A stretch of DNA of 64,000 nt from Lautropia mirabilis (GTDB lineage Bacteria; Pseudomonadota; Gammaproteobacteria; Burkholderiales; Burkholderiaceae_B), in the NCBI GenBank assembly GCA_945876565.1, contig CAMCOS010000008.1, positions 1 to 64,000 of the forward strand, given 5' to 3'. A model generated the notes under the pieces. It was not told the origin of the DNA, ran no database searches, and was given only the letters and a program-made list of their open reading frames with translations. Below, one piece after another: positions 28,398 through 37,264 of this stretch; the stretch's first letter is position 1; each line of letters opens with the position of its first letter. A program made the position numbers and the translations under genes.

Positions 28398-29375
28398 TTA
28401 ACGTCGCTGATTTAGCCACTGTACACCAGGGCTGTTCCATGTCCCGCTCAGCTCAAACTGCATTTGTGACTGACGCACGTTGATCTCCAATGCACGACTC
28501 CTGAATTTGGGTGCGTTGGTCAAATTGGCACGCATCGGAATCGCCATCTGTCCTGTTTCAAGCTCAATGGTTCCATCCGAGGCCAGCAATGCGCCCCAAG
28601 CACCAGTGGCCTCAAATGCAATCAAGCGCAGCAAGTCTCGGCTTTCAAGTTGCCACTGACTGTCCATCGCCATCACATCCCAAGTGCCGTTACTCGCGAT
28701 ACCAAGCTGCTCCAGCAAAGCGGGTGTGTGCCCGAACGCGTCAGCATCATTGACTAACAATTGTCTAATCCGTACGCTAGCCTGGCTGTTAGCGAACTTG
28801 GGCCAACTGGCATCAGCCATGATCTCTAGCTGCTTGATTGTGGCTAGCGGCAACTGCTGCGCGTCGCCATCGGTGCTGAACACCGCGATGTCTTCGACCA
28901 AGGCTTGCCTGACAATGACACGCCACGTTTCACCCACCCTCTGCTGGCGACCAAACCAATCAAACCACTGACCGGCATTAAACAATGGTGCCTGGCTAAC
29001 TTCGGACATAAAAAGCCCTCGAGTCGGACCCGAACGAAATACGTCAACACCTTGTATGTAAAGACTCTCGAGTGAGAGCGTGCGATCAAACAGTGGCTGC
29101 CACGCAGCTTGCCACTGCACTCGCCTGATGGAAACGGCCGGGTGAGTGCCCGCCTGATTGGCAATCGTGATGTCCCGCAGATCAAGACCAAGGCGTGGCA
29201 GAACGGTAATCCCCACCTCCCCATTGACTTGCAAGGCTGGATGCACCCACGCTCGCAGACGATTCTCTACCAACGACCCACCCATCGACGTTTGCAGCAA
29301 GATGACCAGCGCTGCAATCAGCAGAAAAAACAGGCTAAGGGAGATGAGTGCGATACGCGCAAAAGTTTTGAACAT
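28398..29375 (-). CDS. AsmA-like membrane-anchored periplasmic protein
   Basis: A 325-residue protein with an N-terminal membrane anchor (about residues 8-30: FARIALISLSLFFLLIAAL) and a long beta-rich periplasmic part, beginning with NRLRAWVHPALQVNGEVGI. ITVLPRLGLDLRDITIANQ (about 56-74) is the AsmA-family hallmark. AsmA proteins are implicated in phospholipid transport or outer-membrane assembly. It is shorter than E. coli AsmA (617), covering mainly the N-terminal half. Start 29375 is chosen because the preceding 30 in-frame residues overlap the methyltransferase gene. It follows that gene by 8 bp, suggesting a shared operon with the glucan-type export genes. Confidence 0.72.
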   Translation of the reverse strand: MFKTFARIALISLSLFFLLIAALVILLQTSMGGSLVENRLRAWVHPALQVNGEVGITVLPRLGLDLRDITIANQAGTHPAVSIRRVQWQAAWQPLFDRTLSLESLYIQGVDVFRSGPTRGLFMSEVSQAPLFNAGQWFDWFGRQQRVGETWRVIVRQALVEDIAVFSTDGDAQQLPLATIKQLEIMADASWPKFANSQASVRIRQLLVNDADAFGHTPALLEQLGIASNGTWDVMAMDSQWQLESRDLLRLIAFEATGAWGALLASDGTIELETGQMAIPMRANLTNAPKFRSRALEINVRQSQMQFELSGTWNSPGVQWLNQRR

Positions 29376-29383
29376 ACAAAACT

Positions 29384-30241
29384 TTAACGCAATCCGGACC
29401 TGCTGGCATAAAGATCGTCGTGCCCTATGATGCAGCGCAAAGCGGATCGATGAGAGTGCAACCAAGCGTGCACCTGCTGCGCTGGCAAACGGTCAGTCTC
29501 CAGGACAGCCTGTGCGATGCCATCAATCAGCATGTCATAAAAGGCTGACGGCAACTGATCCACTACCCAAGGGCTTTTATCCATCGTGACATCCAAGCCA
29601 TGGCTGCGCAAGGCTTGGCTCAAATACTGCCCAGAGTTTGGACCAAGAGCGGACCCGAAACCTTTGTCAGTGGCTTGGTGAGCAGCGAAAGCCAACACCA
29701 CGTCGCCATCCAGCGGATGTTCGGGTGCCCAGGACATCTGACCATCAAAACTCAAGACTGCATACAGCGGCACAGACAAAGCTTGGCAAAACCGATCTAC
29801 CCAGTCAGATGAGACCAAATCAAACAAGGCCGATGCCGTCACCAGATCGGCTGGCACTGCCAGCACAGCCTGAACGTCATGCACCAAGTCCGCCACGCGA
29901 AATTGAACTTGGACTTGAGACCCACCGTACACCACGCACAAAGAGTGGGCTTGTTCAGACACCACCTCATCGGCCCAAGCTTTAATGGCCTGCCGCGCAG
30001 CCGCCAGCAGTGAGAGGTCGTAATCCACCAGCGTCCAATACTGCTGGTCACCCAACAAAGGCGCAATCGCGCGCAAGTTCGAACCAGAGCCACATCCTAA
30101 ATCGAGCAATCGCAATCCGGTCAATTCATGACCATGACGGGCACGCAGATCATCCAGCATCGCATCCTGCACACGCATGCTACGTGACGCATGATCCACC
30201 GGCTCTCGCAGGCTTAGCCATTGCGCTGAAAACTCACCCAT
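29384..30241 (-). CDS. SAM-dependent methyltransferase (class I, unknown substrate)
   Basis: A 285-residue class I methyltransferase. LRLLDLGCGSGSNLRAIAPL (about residues 43-62) is motif I of the SAM fold, VDYD follows at the acidic loop, and VTASALFDLVSSDWVDRF (about 132-149) corresponds to the motif IV region. The protein matches no named methyltransferase I can recognise. The start at 30241 is supported by CAGGAG seven bases upstream and overlaps the ABC exporter stop by 8 bp. Position between an exporter and an AsmA-like gene, and next to a pterin/flavin-type gene set, suggests that it methylates the product of this locus; that is inference. Confidence 0.8.
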   Translation of the reverse strand: MGEFSAQWLSLREPVDHASRSMRVQDAMLDDLRARHGHELTGLRLLDLGCGSGSNLRAIAPLLGDQQYWTLVDYDLSLLAAARQAIKAWADEVVSEQAHSLCVVYGGSQVQVQFRVADLVHDVQAVLAVPADLVTASALFDLVSSDWVDRFCQALSVPLYAVLSFDGQMSWAPEHPLDGDVVLAFAAHQATDKGFGSALGPNSGQYLSQALRSHGLDVTMDKSPWVVDQLPSAFYDMLIDGIAQAVLETDRLPAQQVHAWLHSHRSALRCIIGHDDLYASRSGLR

Positions 30242-32012
30242 CAATTTTCTCCTGGCGATCAAACTGAGTCTGCACCATCTGAGCAAACAAACCGCGTTTG
30301 CTTAGCAACTCATCAAAGCTGCCCATCTCCACAATCCGGCCCTCGTCCATGTACACGATCTGATCGGCGTGACGAATCGTTGAGAGCCGGTGGGCAATCA
30401 CCAGCGTTGTACGACCTTCACGCACACGTTGCATAGCCTGCTGCACGGCAAACTCAGTTTGAGCATCAAGCGCACTGGTTGCCTCATCAAGCACCAAAAT
30501 AGCAGGGTCTTTCAATAGCACCCGGGCGATCGCTAAACGCTGACGCTGGCCTCCGGATAAGAACCGACCGCGCTCACCAACCTGACTGGCAAATCCCAGC
30601 GGCGATGCTTCAATGAAATCCAATGCACAAGCATCGCGGGCGGCCAAGCGCAACTGCTCTGGTGTCGCATCCGGTTTACCAATGCGCAAGTTATCTTCCA
30701 CGCTGCGATTAAAGAGCAAGTTTTCCTGAAACACGACACCAATGTTGCGGCGCAAAGCATCGAGCTTGAGATGGCGAATGTCGCAGCCATCAATCAAAAT
30801 CTCGCCCGCCAAGGGATCAAACAATCGGCACAGTAACGCCAAGGTCGTCGATTTGCCCGCACCCGATGGGCCGACAAAGGCAATGGTTTGGCCGGTTTGC
30901 ACGTTAAGGTTGAAGTCAGTGAGTGCCGCAGCAGACGCGCCCGGGTAGGTGTAATCCACGCGCTTAAACTGAATCGAACCATGAAATCGGCCAGGGTCAC
31001 TTGCCCCATCGATCTCACTGACCTGCGGCTCAGTTTGCAGCACCTCAAAAAATTCACGCAGCTTTGGTGCTTCAACAGAGAGCCGATTGGCAAAGCTGAC
31101 AGACTGATCAAGCCGGCCAATGATTAGCCCCGCAAAACCAATAAAGGTCACTATTTCACCGATGGAAATTCGTTGCTCGCTAAACAGCCAAAGCCCTAGA
31201 CTCAGCATGGCCAGCACAGTCAAGGTCGTGGCTGATCGCGTCAGGATATTGACAAGCGCCCACCATGACAAAGCCGGAAACTGAGCACCGATCACTTGAT
31301 GACTCAAATACTTGAGTCTGTCGACTTCATCTCTGACGCGCGCAAAACTCTGGATCAAGGCAACATTGCCAAGACTGTCTGCAACGTGCTCAGCCATATC
31401 GGAATAATGGCCTTCGACCGATTGCTGCAGGCGATCGGTTTTTCGCAAAATCAAACGAGTCAAAAACACAAAGAGCAAGCAAAGCAGTAACAACAGGCTT
31501 GCCATGATTGCATTCAAGTAAAACGCCACTGGCATGAGCACAACCACCGCCACAAAAGCCGCAAAGTAGTCTCGAAAGAATCCAAGCCACAACGCCCAGA
31601 GGGCATCTGTGCCCTGCAGCATGATTTTCATGAGACGGCCAGAATGTTGGGTGTGCCGATGATGCGCAGGCAACTGCAACACGTGCTCGAAGTAATCCCG
31701 TAAAACCACATGGCGACGATGATGGGCTAGGCGATCTGCATACAGTGCAATCAATGCCGCACAAACAATCGCAAACAATCCAAACGCAACCCAAATCAGT
31801 AACAAGGGTGTCACAGCTGACCAAATGTTTTGATCCGCATGGCCCGCAGAATTGCTTAATTGAGTCAGGGCATCAATGACCCTGCCAAACAGAATCGGCT
31901 CGGCAAGCAATGCCCCAACCAGCAAAAAATTAGCCAGCATTAACCAATAGGCCGTAAGCTTATCTTGCCCCAAGAGGGCAAAGACACGGCGGTATAAAGC
32001 CAAAAAACCCAT
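30234..32012 (-). CDS. ABC exporter of the NdvA/ChvA (beta-glucan) type, fused permease-ATPase
   Basis: A 592-residue half-transporter. Six membrane helices occupy about residues 15-310, opening with ALYRRVFALLGQDKL and EPILFGRVIDALT, which resemble cyclic beta-glucan exporters NdvA/ChvA. The ATPase domain follows: VGPSGAGKSTTLALLCRLFD (Walker A, about 375), GRFLSGGQRQRLAIARVLL (ABC signature, about 480), LVLDEATSALD (Walker B). It would function as a homodimer exporting a glycosylated compound across the inner membrane. It starts 3 bp after the glucosyltransferase gene and overlaps the methyltransferase gene, so synthesis and export appear coupled. The substrate need not be a polymeric glucan. 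Confidence 0.85.
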   Translation of the reverse strand: MGFLALYRRVFALLGQDKLTAYWLMLANFLLVGALLAEPILFGRVIDALTQLSNSAGHADQNIWSAVTPLLLIWVAFGLFAIVCAALIALYADRLAHHRRHVVLRDYFEHVLQLPAHHRHTQHSGRLMKIMLQGTDALWALWLGFFRDYFAAFVAVVVLMPVAFYLNAIMASLLLLLCLLFVFLTRLILRKTDRLQQSVEGHYSDMAEHVADSLGNVALIQSFARVRDEVDRLKYLSHQVIGAQFPALSWWALVNILTRSATTLTVLAMLSLGLWLFSEQRISIGEIVTFIGFAGLIIGRLDQSVSFANRLSVEAPKLREFFEVLQTEPQVSEIDGASDPGRFHGSIQFKRVDYTYPGASAAALTDFNLNVQTGQTIAFVGPSGAGKSTTLALLCRLFDPLAGEILIDGCDIRHLKLDALRRNIGVVFQENLLFNRSVEDNLRIGKPDATPEQLRLAARDACALDFIEASPLGFASQVGERGRFLSGGQRQRLAIARVLLKDPAILVLDEATSALDAQTEFAVQQAMQRVREGRTTLVIAHRLSTIRHADQIVYMDEGRIVEMGSFDELLSKRGLFAQMVQTQFDRQEKIDG

Positions 32013-32015
32013 GGG

Positions 32016-33779
32016 CTATTGGCCGCTCTCAAGCGATGTGCCTGAAGACACGGACGCATCGCTTTTGCCTAGTGATTGAGCAGTCAAGTGACTCAAAAAA
32101 CCGTCTCCAATGAATTCTTGTGGAATGCCCGCCAATCGCCAGCGGGTGAGAACCTGTCCAAGCGCTGGCCAAGACGTCAGGACAGCGACCGGCACGCAAA
32201 CCCACAGGCCGCCAATGAAGTAAGCAATCCACCAAGTGGCCGGTTCATGCCAATCTATCCAAAGCCAGCCCAGCAACAGGCCAATGGCGGTGTGCAAACC
32301 AAAGGCTCGCAGAGCCAACTGCCAAGAGATCTGTTGCTCATCACGGTTTTGAGCCGTCCACGTTATTCGTTTGCCGAACGGCAATCCAATAAGCAACACC
32401 GTCTGCGAGACCCACAAGACTGGGGTGATCAGCAATGAGAACACTGACTCCACCACAAAGCCACACAGGAACCGAACGCCACCACCAAACGAGCGACGAG
32501 CTTGAGCGCGCAACAACACCGACAAACCGGCGGCAAGCTTGGGCAACATTGCCATGGTGATCACCACCCAAAGCAAGGTCGCCAAGGCCGGCACATCGAA
32601 AACCTCCCGCAGCGAAGATTGGTGTACTGACCATCCAAGCGTGCCCAGTAAAACAAACCAGGCTGGCGCTCCAACGAACATCAACATGGCCAGCACCAGT
32701 TGCACGCGGCTGGTCACCTTCAAGCCTGGCAGCGTCAAGAGCCGCCAGTACTGCATATTGCCGGCACACCAACGCAAGTCTCTGGCCACGAAGTCCATGA
32801 GGTTGGGTGGGTTTTCCTCAAAACTTTCATCTTCAAACGGATAGACCCGAACCTCGAAACCCGCGCGACGCATCAACACGGCCTCGACCTGATCGTGACT
32901 CAAAATATGAGTCTGTTTGCCCTTGCGATCAACAAAGACCGGCAATTGGCAATCACGAATGAAGGGCACTAAACGCAGAACTGCGTTATGGCCCCAGTAA
33001 GGACCACAATCGCCTTGCCACCAAGCGCTGCCCAGTGTGTAAGAACGCATACCCAGCCTCATCCCGAACTGGAACAAGCGGGTGAACGCGCTTGTGGCTG
33101 GCATGCCAACCACCAAGCCTTGCAAAATGCCTAGCTGCGGATTTGCCTGCATGGTCAGCACGAGCCGGCGCACCGCGCGCCCACTCATCAAACTGTCTGC
33201 ATCCAACACCAGAGCGAACTCATGGTTGGCTCCCCAACGCTCACAAAAGTCCTGAATGTTGCCAGCCTTAAAGCCACGATTGTCAGTACGACGGCGGTAG
33301 GTGAGCGTCAAACCGGATTGCCATTCTTGGGCAAGCTGTTCAAAGGCGACGACCTCTTGCTCAGCGATTTGAGGATCAGTCGTGTCGCTCAACACATAGA
33401 CATGAAACTGGCTCGCGTCTTTGCCCGCCATCAGGCCACGTGCCAAGGCGTCTAGATTGCGAACCAGGCGCGCAGGCATCTCATTTCGAATGCACAGCAG
33501 CAGTGCTGTAGAAGACCGAACCTCTGCATCAAGATCCACGCCAACGGCCAGCGGGTTGGTACTTCTCAATGGATCCGCTGAAAAAATATCGAGCAAAAAT
33601 CCGATCGCGGCGTTACCGAACCCAACCGCAAGCCATGGCATCACAACAACAAAAGCCACCATCGCCACCACATCGAGCAGCGACCAGCCACCCGGCGCAA
33701 GCGCAAGCGCCATCAACCAGGCTGATCCCACAACAGACGAGGCGACCAGCAACACAAACAAGACACGGCGTCGCGTCAT
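32016..33779 (-). CDS. OpgH/MdoH-type membrane glucosyltransferase (GT2)
   Basis: A 587-residue integral GT2 enzyme. Two helices near the N-terminus (about 5-65) precede the catalytic domain with NRGFKAGNIQDF (about 168), LDADSLMSGRAVRRL (about 192), GHNAVLR, LSHDQVEAVLMRRAG (about 294) and RDLRWCAGNMQYWRL (QxxRW-type, about 335). A block of helices fills the C-terminus (about 355-560). These motifs match OpgH, which uses UDP-glucose to build periplasmic beta-1,2 glucan. It lacks the long cytoplasmic N-terminal region of E. coli OpgH and no opgG partner is nearby. First gene of a leftward operon with the NdvA-like exporter, behind a GGAAGAAC ribosome-binding site. Confidence 0.87.
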   Translation of the reverse strand: MTRRRVLFVLLVASSVVGSAWLMALALAPGGWSLLDVVAMVAFVVVMPWLAVGFGNAAIGFLLDIFSADPLRSTNPLAVGVDLDAEVRSSTALLLCIRNEMPARLVRNLDALARGLMAGKDASQFHVYVLSDTTDPQIAEQEVVAFEQLAQEWQSGLTLTYRRRTDNRGFKAGNIQDFCERWGANHEFALVLDADSLMSGRAVRRLVLTMQANPQLGILQGLVVGMPATSAFTRLFQFGMRLGMRSYTLGSAWWQGDCGPYWGHNAVLRLVPFIRDCQLPVFVDRKGKQTHILSHDQVEAVLMRRAGFEVRVYPFEDESFEENPPNLMDFVARDLRWCAGNMQYWRLLTLPGLKVTSRVQLVLAMLMFVGAPAWFVLLGTLGWSVHQSSLREVFDVPALATLLWVVITMAMLPKLAAGLSVLLRAQARRSFGGGVRFLCGFVVESVFSLLITPVLWVSQTVLLIGLPFGKRITWTAQNRDEQQISWQLALRAFGLHTAIGLLLGWLWIDWHEPATWWIAYFIGGLWVCVPVAVLTSWPALGQVLTRWRLAGIPQEFIGDGFLSHLTAQSLGKSDASVSSGTSLESGQ

Positions 33780-33899
33780 GTGAGTTCTTCCAAAAATAAA
33801 GGATCACGGAAAGGAGAGATGGGGTCTGATCGGTAAAAAGATTTTCACCGCACCCCGGCATCGCCAGTCCGCTAACGCTGGCGTCTGCCCTACAATTCA

Positions 33900-33924
33900 G
33901 TTGCATATACTAGTATAGGGCAAC
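33900..33924. promoter_or_regulatory. 25-bp dyad in the divergent intergenic region (candidate operator)
   Basis: Between the glucosyltransferase and dehydrogenase genes, the perfect palindrome TATACTAGTATA (33906-33917) is flanked by GTTGC on the left and GCAAC on the right, forming a near-perfect 25-bp dyad. Each half contains TATACT, a -10-like sequence, on both strands. No convincing -35 box was found, so the site may be a repressor or activator operator rather than a plain promoter. The cognate regulator is not in the window. Confidence 0.55.
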
Positions 33925-33975
33925 GTCACCTGTCAGTGATGCACAATTTTAACGTTTTCCTACGGGATTTTTACT

Positions 33976-34968
33976 TTGGCTGCCACCACCCGCCCGCCTG
34001 AGCAACCGCTTGCACTTTGGTACGTTGGTCCCAAAATTGTTCAGATTGGGCCAGTCGATCTTTCTGCGCTGGCCCAGGATCATTGCCGGATCCAAACGAT
34101 TTTCAGTGCCATTAGTCGTGGTACTGAATCCCTGGTTTTCGAGGCAAGCGTGCCCCCGAGCGAATACGGTCGCATGGCAACCCCCCTGATGGCAGGCATA
34201 TTTCCGTTTCCGGTCACCTATGGCTACTGCAACGTGGGCCGAGTCATCGACGGCCCGGCTCACTGGCTAAACAAAACGGTTTTTTGTCTGGCACCCCATC
34301 AAACCGTGTTTGATGCACCCGCTCAGATGCTCGCCGAAGTGCCCGCAAACGTCACCGCGCAACGGGCAACGCTGGCCGCCAACATGGAAACCGCTTTAAA
34401 CGCCGTCTGGACTGGCAAACCGGGGCCTGCGGACCATGTAGCCATCGTCGGTGGCGGTGTGGTCGGCTTACTGGTGGCCTATCTATGCAGCCAGTTACCC
34501 GGGGCAAAAGTCACTTTGGTCGACCCATCGCAATCACGAGCTCATCCCTGCAAAACGCTGGGCATTCAATATGCTCAGGATGCGCATGGTCTTGGCAACT
34601 GCGATGTGGTGTTTCATGCCAGCGGCCATCCCGCTGGCTTACAAACTGCTTTGTCCATTGCTGGCAATGAAGCAACCGTTATCGAGCTGAGCTGGTATGG
34701 CAGTCGTGCGGTCAGCGTTGAGCTTGGCGGTGTCTTCCATAGCCAACAGCTTAGGCTGCAGTCCTGTCAGGTCGGCCATATTGAGCAAACCCATCTCGCA
34801 CGCTGGAGCTACAATCGCCGGCTGCACTCGGCGCTGGATTTGCTGGCCGATCCGAGACTAGACTGCCTGCTCGAGCCAGCAGTGAACTTCAAATCACTGC
34901 CTGAAGAAATACCCAAGATTTTCGGCCAGACGCAGCCGCGCCTTTGCCAATTGATTGACTACGCTTAA
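33976..34968 (+). CDS. MDR/zinc-dehydrogenase-like oxidoreductase (BchC-like)
   Basis: A 330-residue medium-chain dehydrogenase. The catalytic half includes FSAISRGTESLVFEA (about 41-55) and FPVTYGYCNVGRVIDGP (about 73-89), an arrangement seen in bacteriochlorophyllide dehydrogenase-like MDR proteins. The nucleotide-binding half has VAIVGGGVVGLLVAYLCSQL (about 155-174). The Cys/His pattern of the structural-zinc lobe is absent. NAD(P)-dependent oxidation or reduction of an alcohol is likely; substrate unknown. The start is TTG at 33976, since no in-frame ATG precedes the conserved region, so the N-terminus is uncertain. It is the first of three rightward genes, 9 bp before the PTPS-like gene. 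Confidence 0.78.
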   Translation: MAATTRPPEQPLALWYVGPKIVQIGPVDLSALAQDHCRIQTIFSAISRGTESLVFEASVPPSEYGRMATPLMAGIFPFPVTYGYCNVGRVIDGPAHWLNKTVFCLAPHQTVFDAPAQMLAEVPANVTAQRATLAANMETALNAVWTGKPGPADHVAIVGGGVVGLLVAYLCSQLPGAKVTLVDPSQSRAHPCKTLGIQYAQDAHGLGNCDVVFHASGHPAGLQTALSIAGNEATVIELSWYGSRAVSVELGGVFHSQQLRLQSCQVGHIEQTHLARWSYNRRLHSALDLLADPRLDCLLEPAVNFKSLPEEIPKIFGQTQPRLCQLIDYA

Positions 34969-34977
34969 GGAACCACC

Positions 34978-35379
34978 ATGTACGCTGTTGAAGTTCGCGA
35001 CCACATCATGATTGCTCACTCGTTTAAAGGCGAAGTATTTGGCCCAGCCCAGAAACTGCACGGCGCCACTTTTGTGATCGATGCTGCTATCTATGCTGAA
35101 ACCCTCGACGAGAACGCCATTGTGATTGACATCGGCCGGGCGCATGAGGTCCTTAAATCCCTGTTAGTGCCGCTGAACTATAAAAACCTTGATGAAGAGC
35201 CCGCTTTCAAGGGCCAGAACACGACCACCGAATTCTTGACCAAGTATTTATTTGATGGACTGGCCAAAGCAGCGCGCGCAGGTGAGCTTGGTCGTGAAGG
35301 CCAGCAGTTGCATTCCATTCGAATCGAAATTGCCGAATCGCATGTTGCCCGCGCCTCCTACGAAGCACGATTGTGGTGA
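34978..35379 (+). CDS. PTPS/QueD-fold protein with altered active site
   Basis: A 133-residue T-fold protein of the 6-pyruvoyl-tetrahydropterin synthase/QueD family: IAHSFKGEVFGPAQKLHGAT at the N-terminus, IDIGRAHEVLKSLLVPLNYKN (core IGRAHEVLKSLLVPLNY, about 46-62) and NTTTEFLTKYLF (about 81-92) match in order. Several catalytic positions differ from E. coli QueD. The HGH zinc pair reads HGA, the catalytic Cys four residues before it is Ala, and the Asp-His of the LDHHYLN segment reads LNYKNLD. The C-terminal Glu (AES) remains. It probably does not do standard QueD or PTPS chemistry. It is followed immediately by the GT4 gene (GTGA overlap). Confidence 0.82.
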   Translation: MYAVEVRDHIMIAHSFKGEVFGPAQKLHGATFVIDAAIYAETLDENAIVIDIGRAHEVLKSLLVPLNYKNLDEEPAFKGQNTTTEFLTKYLFDGLAKAARAGELGREGQQLHSIRIEIAESHVARASYEARLW

Positions 35380-36452
35380 GCCAATTAACGCTGGCCTATC
35401 CCGGTGATTTAGACACGCTCACCGGAGGCTACCTCTATGACAAGCGCATACTGGCTGAGCTAGAAGCGCTTGGGTGGGCTACCCACAAACTCAGTCTTGA
35501 TCCCCGTTTCCCCAACGTCAACGAGCAAATCAAACAAAGCACATGCCAACGCCTGGCGAACGTTGACCCAAGCCATATGCTTGTGATCGACGGCCTGGCA
35601 TTGGGCGCCTTGGGACTCTGCGCCAAAGCCATCCGAGCAAAGCGACCCTTTGTCGCCCTGGTACATCACCCCTTGGCGCTTGAGTCTGGCATTCCAGCTG
35701 ACTTAGCCCGCCAGCTACATCAAAGCGAGCAAGCGGCATTGACTTATGCAGACCACATCATCGTCACGAGTCAAATAACGGGGCAAACACTGATCGAGCA
35801 ATTCGATGTGCCGACACTGAAAATCAGTGTCGTTGAGCCTGGCGTTGACCGCCCAGATCATGTTTTATCGACGCCGCTCACACACAGACTGCCCCAGCAC
35901 CCCGTCAGATTGCTCTCGGTTGGCGCGCTGGTTGCACGCAAAGGGTTTGATATCTTGATCAAGGCGCTTGGCACCCTTGCCGACATTGACTGGCAGCTCA
36001 CCATTGTTGGTGATCAAGAACGCTCACCTGCTTGCACCAGTGAGATCAACCAATTGATCAGACACTTCAACATCACTCCCAAAGTGAAGCTGGCTGGGGC
36101 ACTTCCAGCCCACCTGCTCGCTCAGCACTACGAGCAGGCCGATCTCTTTGTGCTGGCCTCACGGTACGAGGGTTACGGCATGGCATACAGCGAAGCGTTG
36201 GCTTGGGGGCTGCCTGTCGTTGGCACAGACGGTGGTGCAGCGGCACAGACGCTGGCGACACCAGCTGCGAAAATCGTGCCGGTAGACGATACCGACACAT
36301 TGGCAGCAACGCTTAGAACGCTCATTTCAGACCATGATCTGCGCCAAACGATGCGTCAAGCAGCGTTAGATCATGCGCAACAATTGCCAAGCTGGCAGGG
36401 GTCAGGTCTAAAATTTGCGCAGGCTATCTCAGCAAAAAGCACACTCGATTAA
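35373..36452 (+). CDS. Glycosyltransferase family 4 protein
   Basis: A 359-residue GT-B glycosyltransferase. The N-terminal acceptor domain begins TLAYPGDLDTLTGGYLYDKR, with the Gly-rich loop after the first strand. The C-terminal donor domain has VRLLSVGALVARKGFDILIKAL (core SVGALVARKGFDILIKAL, about 190-207), then EGYGMAYSEALAWGLPVVGTD (EX7E motif core YGMAYSEALAWGLPVVGTD, about 267-285) that binds nucleotide sugar. The start is GTG at 35373 or 35376; both overlap the PTPS-like stop. The acceptor is unknown; gene order suggests that it glycosylates the product of the preceding dehydrogenase and PTPS-like proteins. Its 3' end overlaps the convergent RibD-like gene by 24 bp. Confidence 0.85.
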   Translation: MVSQLTLAYPGDLDTLTGGYLYDKRILAELEALGWATHKLSLDPRFPNVNEQIKQSTCQRLANVDPSHMLVIDGLALGALGLCAKAIRAKRPFVALVHHPLALESGIPADLARQLHQSEQAALTYADHIIVTSQITGQTLIEQFDVPTLKISVVEPGVDRPDHVLSTPLTHRLPQHPVRLLSVGALVARKGFDILIKALGTLADIDWQLTIVGDQERSPACTSEINQLIRHFNITPKVKLAGALPAHLLAQHYEQADLFVLASRYEGYGMAYSEALAWGLPVVGTDGGAAAQTLATPAAKIVPVDDTDTLAATLRTLISDHDLRQTMRQAALDHAQQLPSWQGSGLKFAQAISAKSTLD

Positions 36453-37121
36453 CACATCCTGGCCCAAGCCATAGGAGCTCGCTTTGAAGCGCCGCGCGTT
36501 GACCAAACGGTCCAAACCGGGCGCCCGCACGCCGGCAATCCCAGGGCCAAGTAGCAAGGGCGATGTGATCAGGTGCAGGTAGTCCAGTGCACCCGCCCCT
36601 AAAAACCGGGTCAAAGTGTTGGCACCACCCTCTACCAAAACTCGGCGCCATCCCTGTCTGGCCATCCATTGCCGAAATTGATGCATGTCAGTTTGACCGT
36701 TCTGGGCAAAACCCTCAAACGCGAGCTGCTCGACCCCAGGCGGCCAGGCCACGCCCTTTGCCCCGGTTGTCGTCAATACAATCCGGCGTACTGATTGGTC
36801 CGCCAGACAAACGGCATCGACGGGTGAACGGGCTGATGGGTCAATGACCAAACGGGCTGGGCTGGTGCCTGGCACCAACCGAACATTAAGCTTGGGATTA
36901 TCGGCAAGCAATGTTCCCACGCCAATGACGACAACATCTGCCCACGCCCGAAGCTGATGCAAATGAACCAATCCCCCTTGGCCGTTGATGTATTTCGACT
37001 GACCTGTGGCCGTGGCAATCTGACCGTCAAGCGACTGACCTAGCTGCCCAACCAGTGTCAAACCGTCCAAGCTCGGCGTTAGCTGACTAGCAGTCCAAAT
37101 CATCGTTTCTAGAGTTTTCAT
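36429..37121 (-). CDS. RibD C-terminal-type pyrimidine reductase (stand-alone)
   Basis: A 230-residue protein matching only the reductase domain of RibD (dihydrofolate-reductase-like fold): VGQLGQSLDGQIATATGQSK (about 24-43, with the SLDG substrate segment), GVGTLLADNPKLNVR (about 67-81) and VLVEGGANTLTRFLGAGALD (about 160-179). The zinc deaminase domain of bacterial RibD is absent. Stand-alone reductases of this type (Rib7-like) reduce the ribosyl side chain of the GTP cyclohydrolase II product without prior deamination. It diverges from the GTP cyclohydrolase II gene across 143 bp. The start at 37121 is preferred to an upstream one at 37142 that adds seven residues. Confidence 0.82.
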   Translation of the reverse strand: MKTLETMIWTASQLTPSLDGLTLVGQLGQSLDGQIATATGQSKYINGQGGLVHLHQLRAWADVVVIGVGTLLADNPKLNVRLVPGTSPARLVIDPSARSPVDAVCLADQSVRRIVLTTTGAKGVAWPPGVEQLAFEGFAQNGQTDMHQFRQWMARQGWRRVLVEGGANTLTRFLGAGALDYLHLITSPLLLGPGIAGVRAPGLDRLVNARRFKASSYGLGQDVLIECAFC

Positions 37122-37264
37122 TGCAACAAAACCACAATACAACCAAAATCAAGGGTGTGCAGTAAGCCCAATATGTTGAGGCTCGGCTACACTATCGCAC
37201 GAAATGTTTGCATTAAACCGCAAGCATGGTCTTCTGTCTAACCTGATCCTGTGAAACGTATTAA

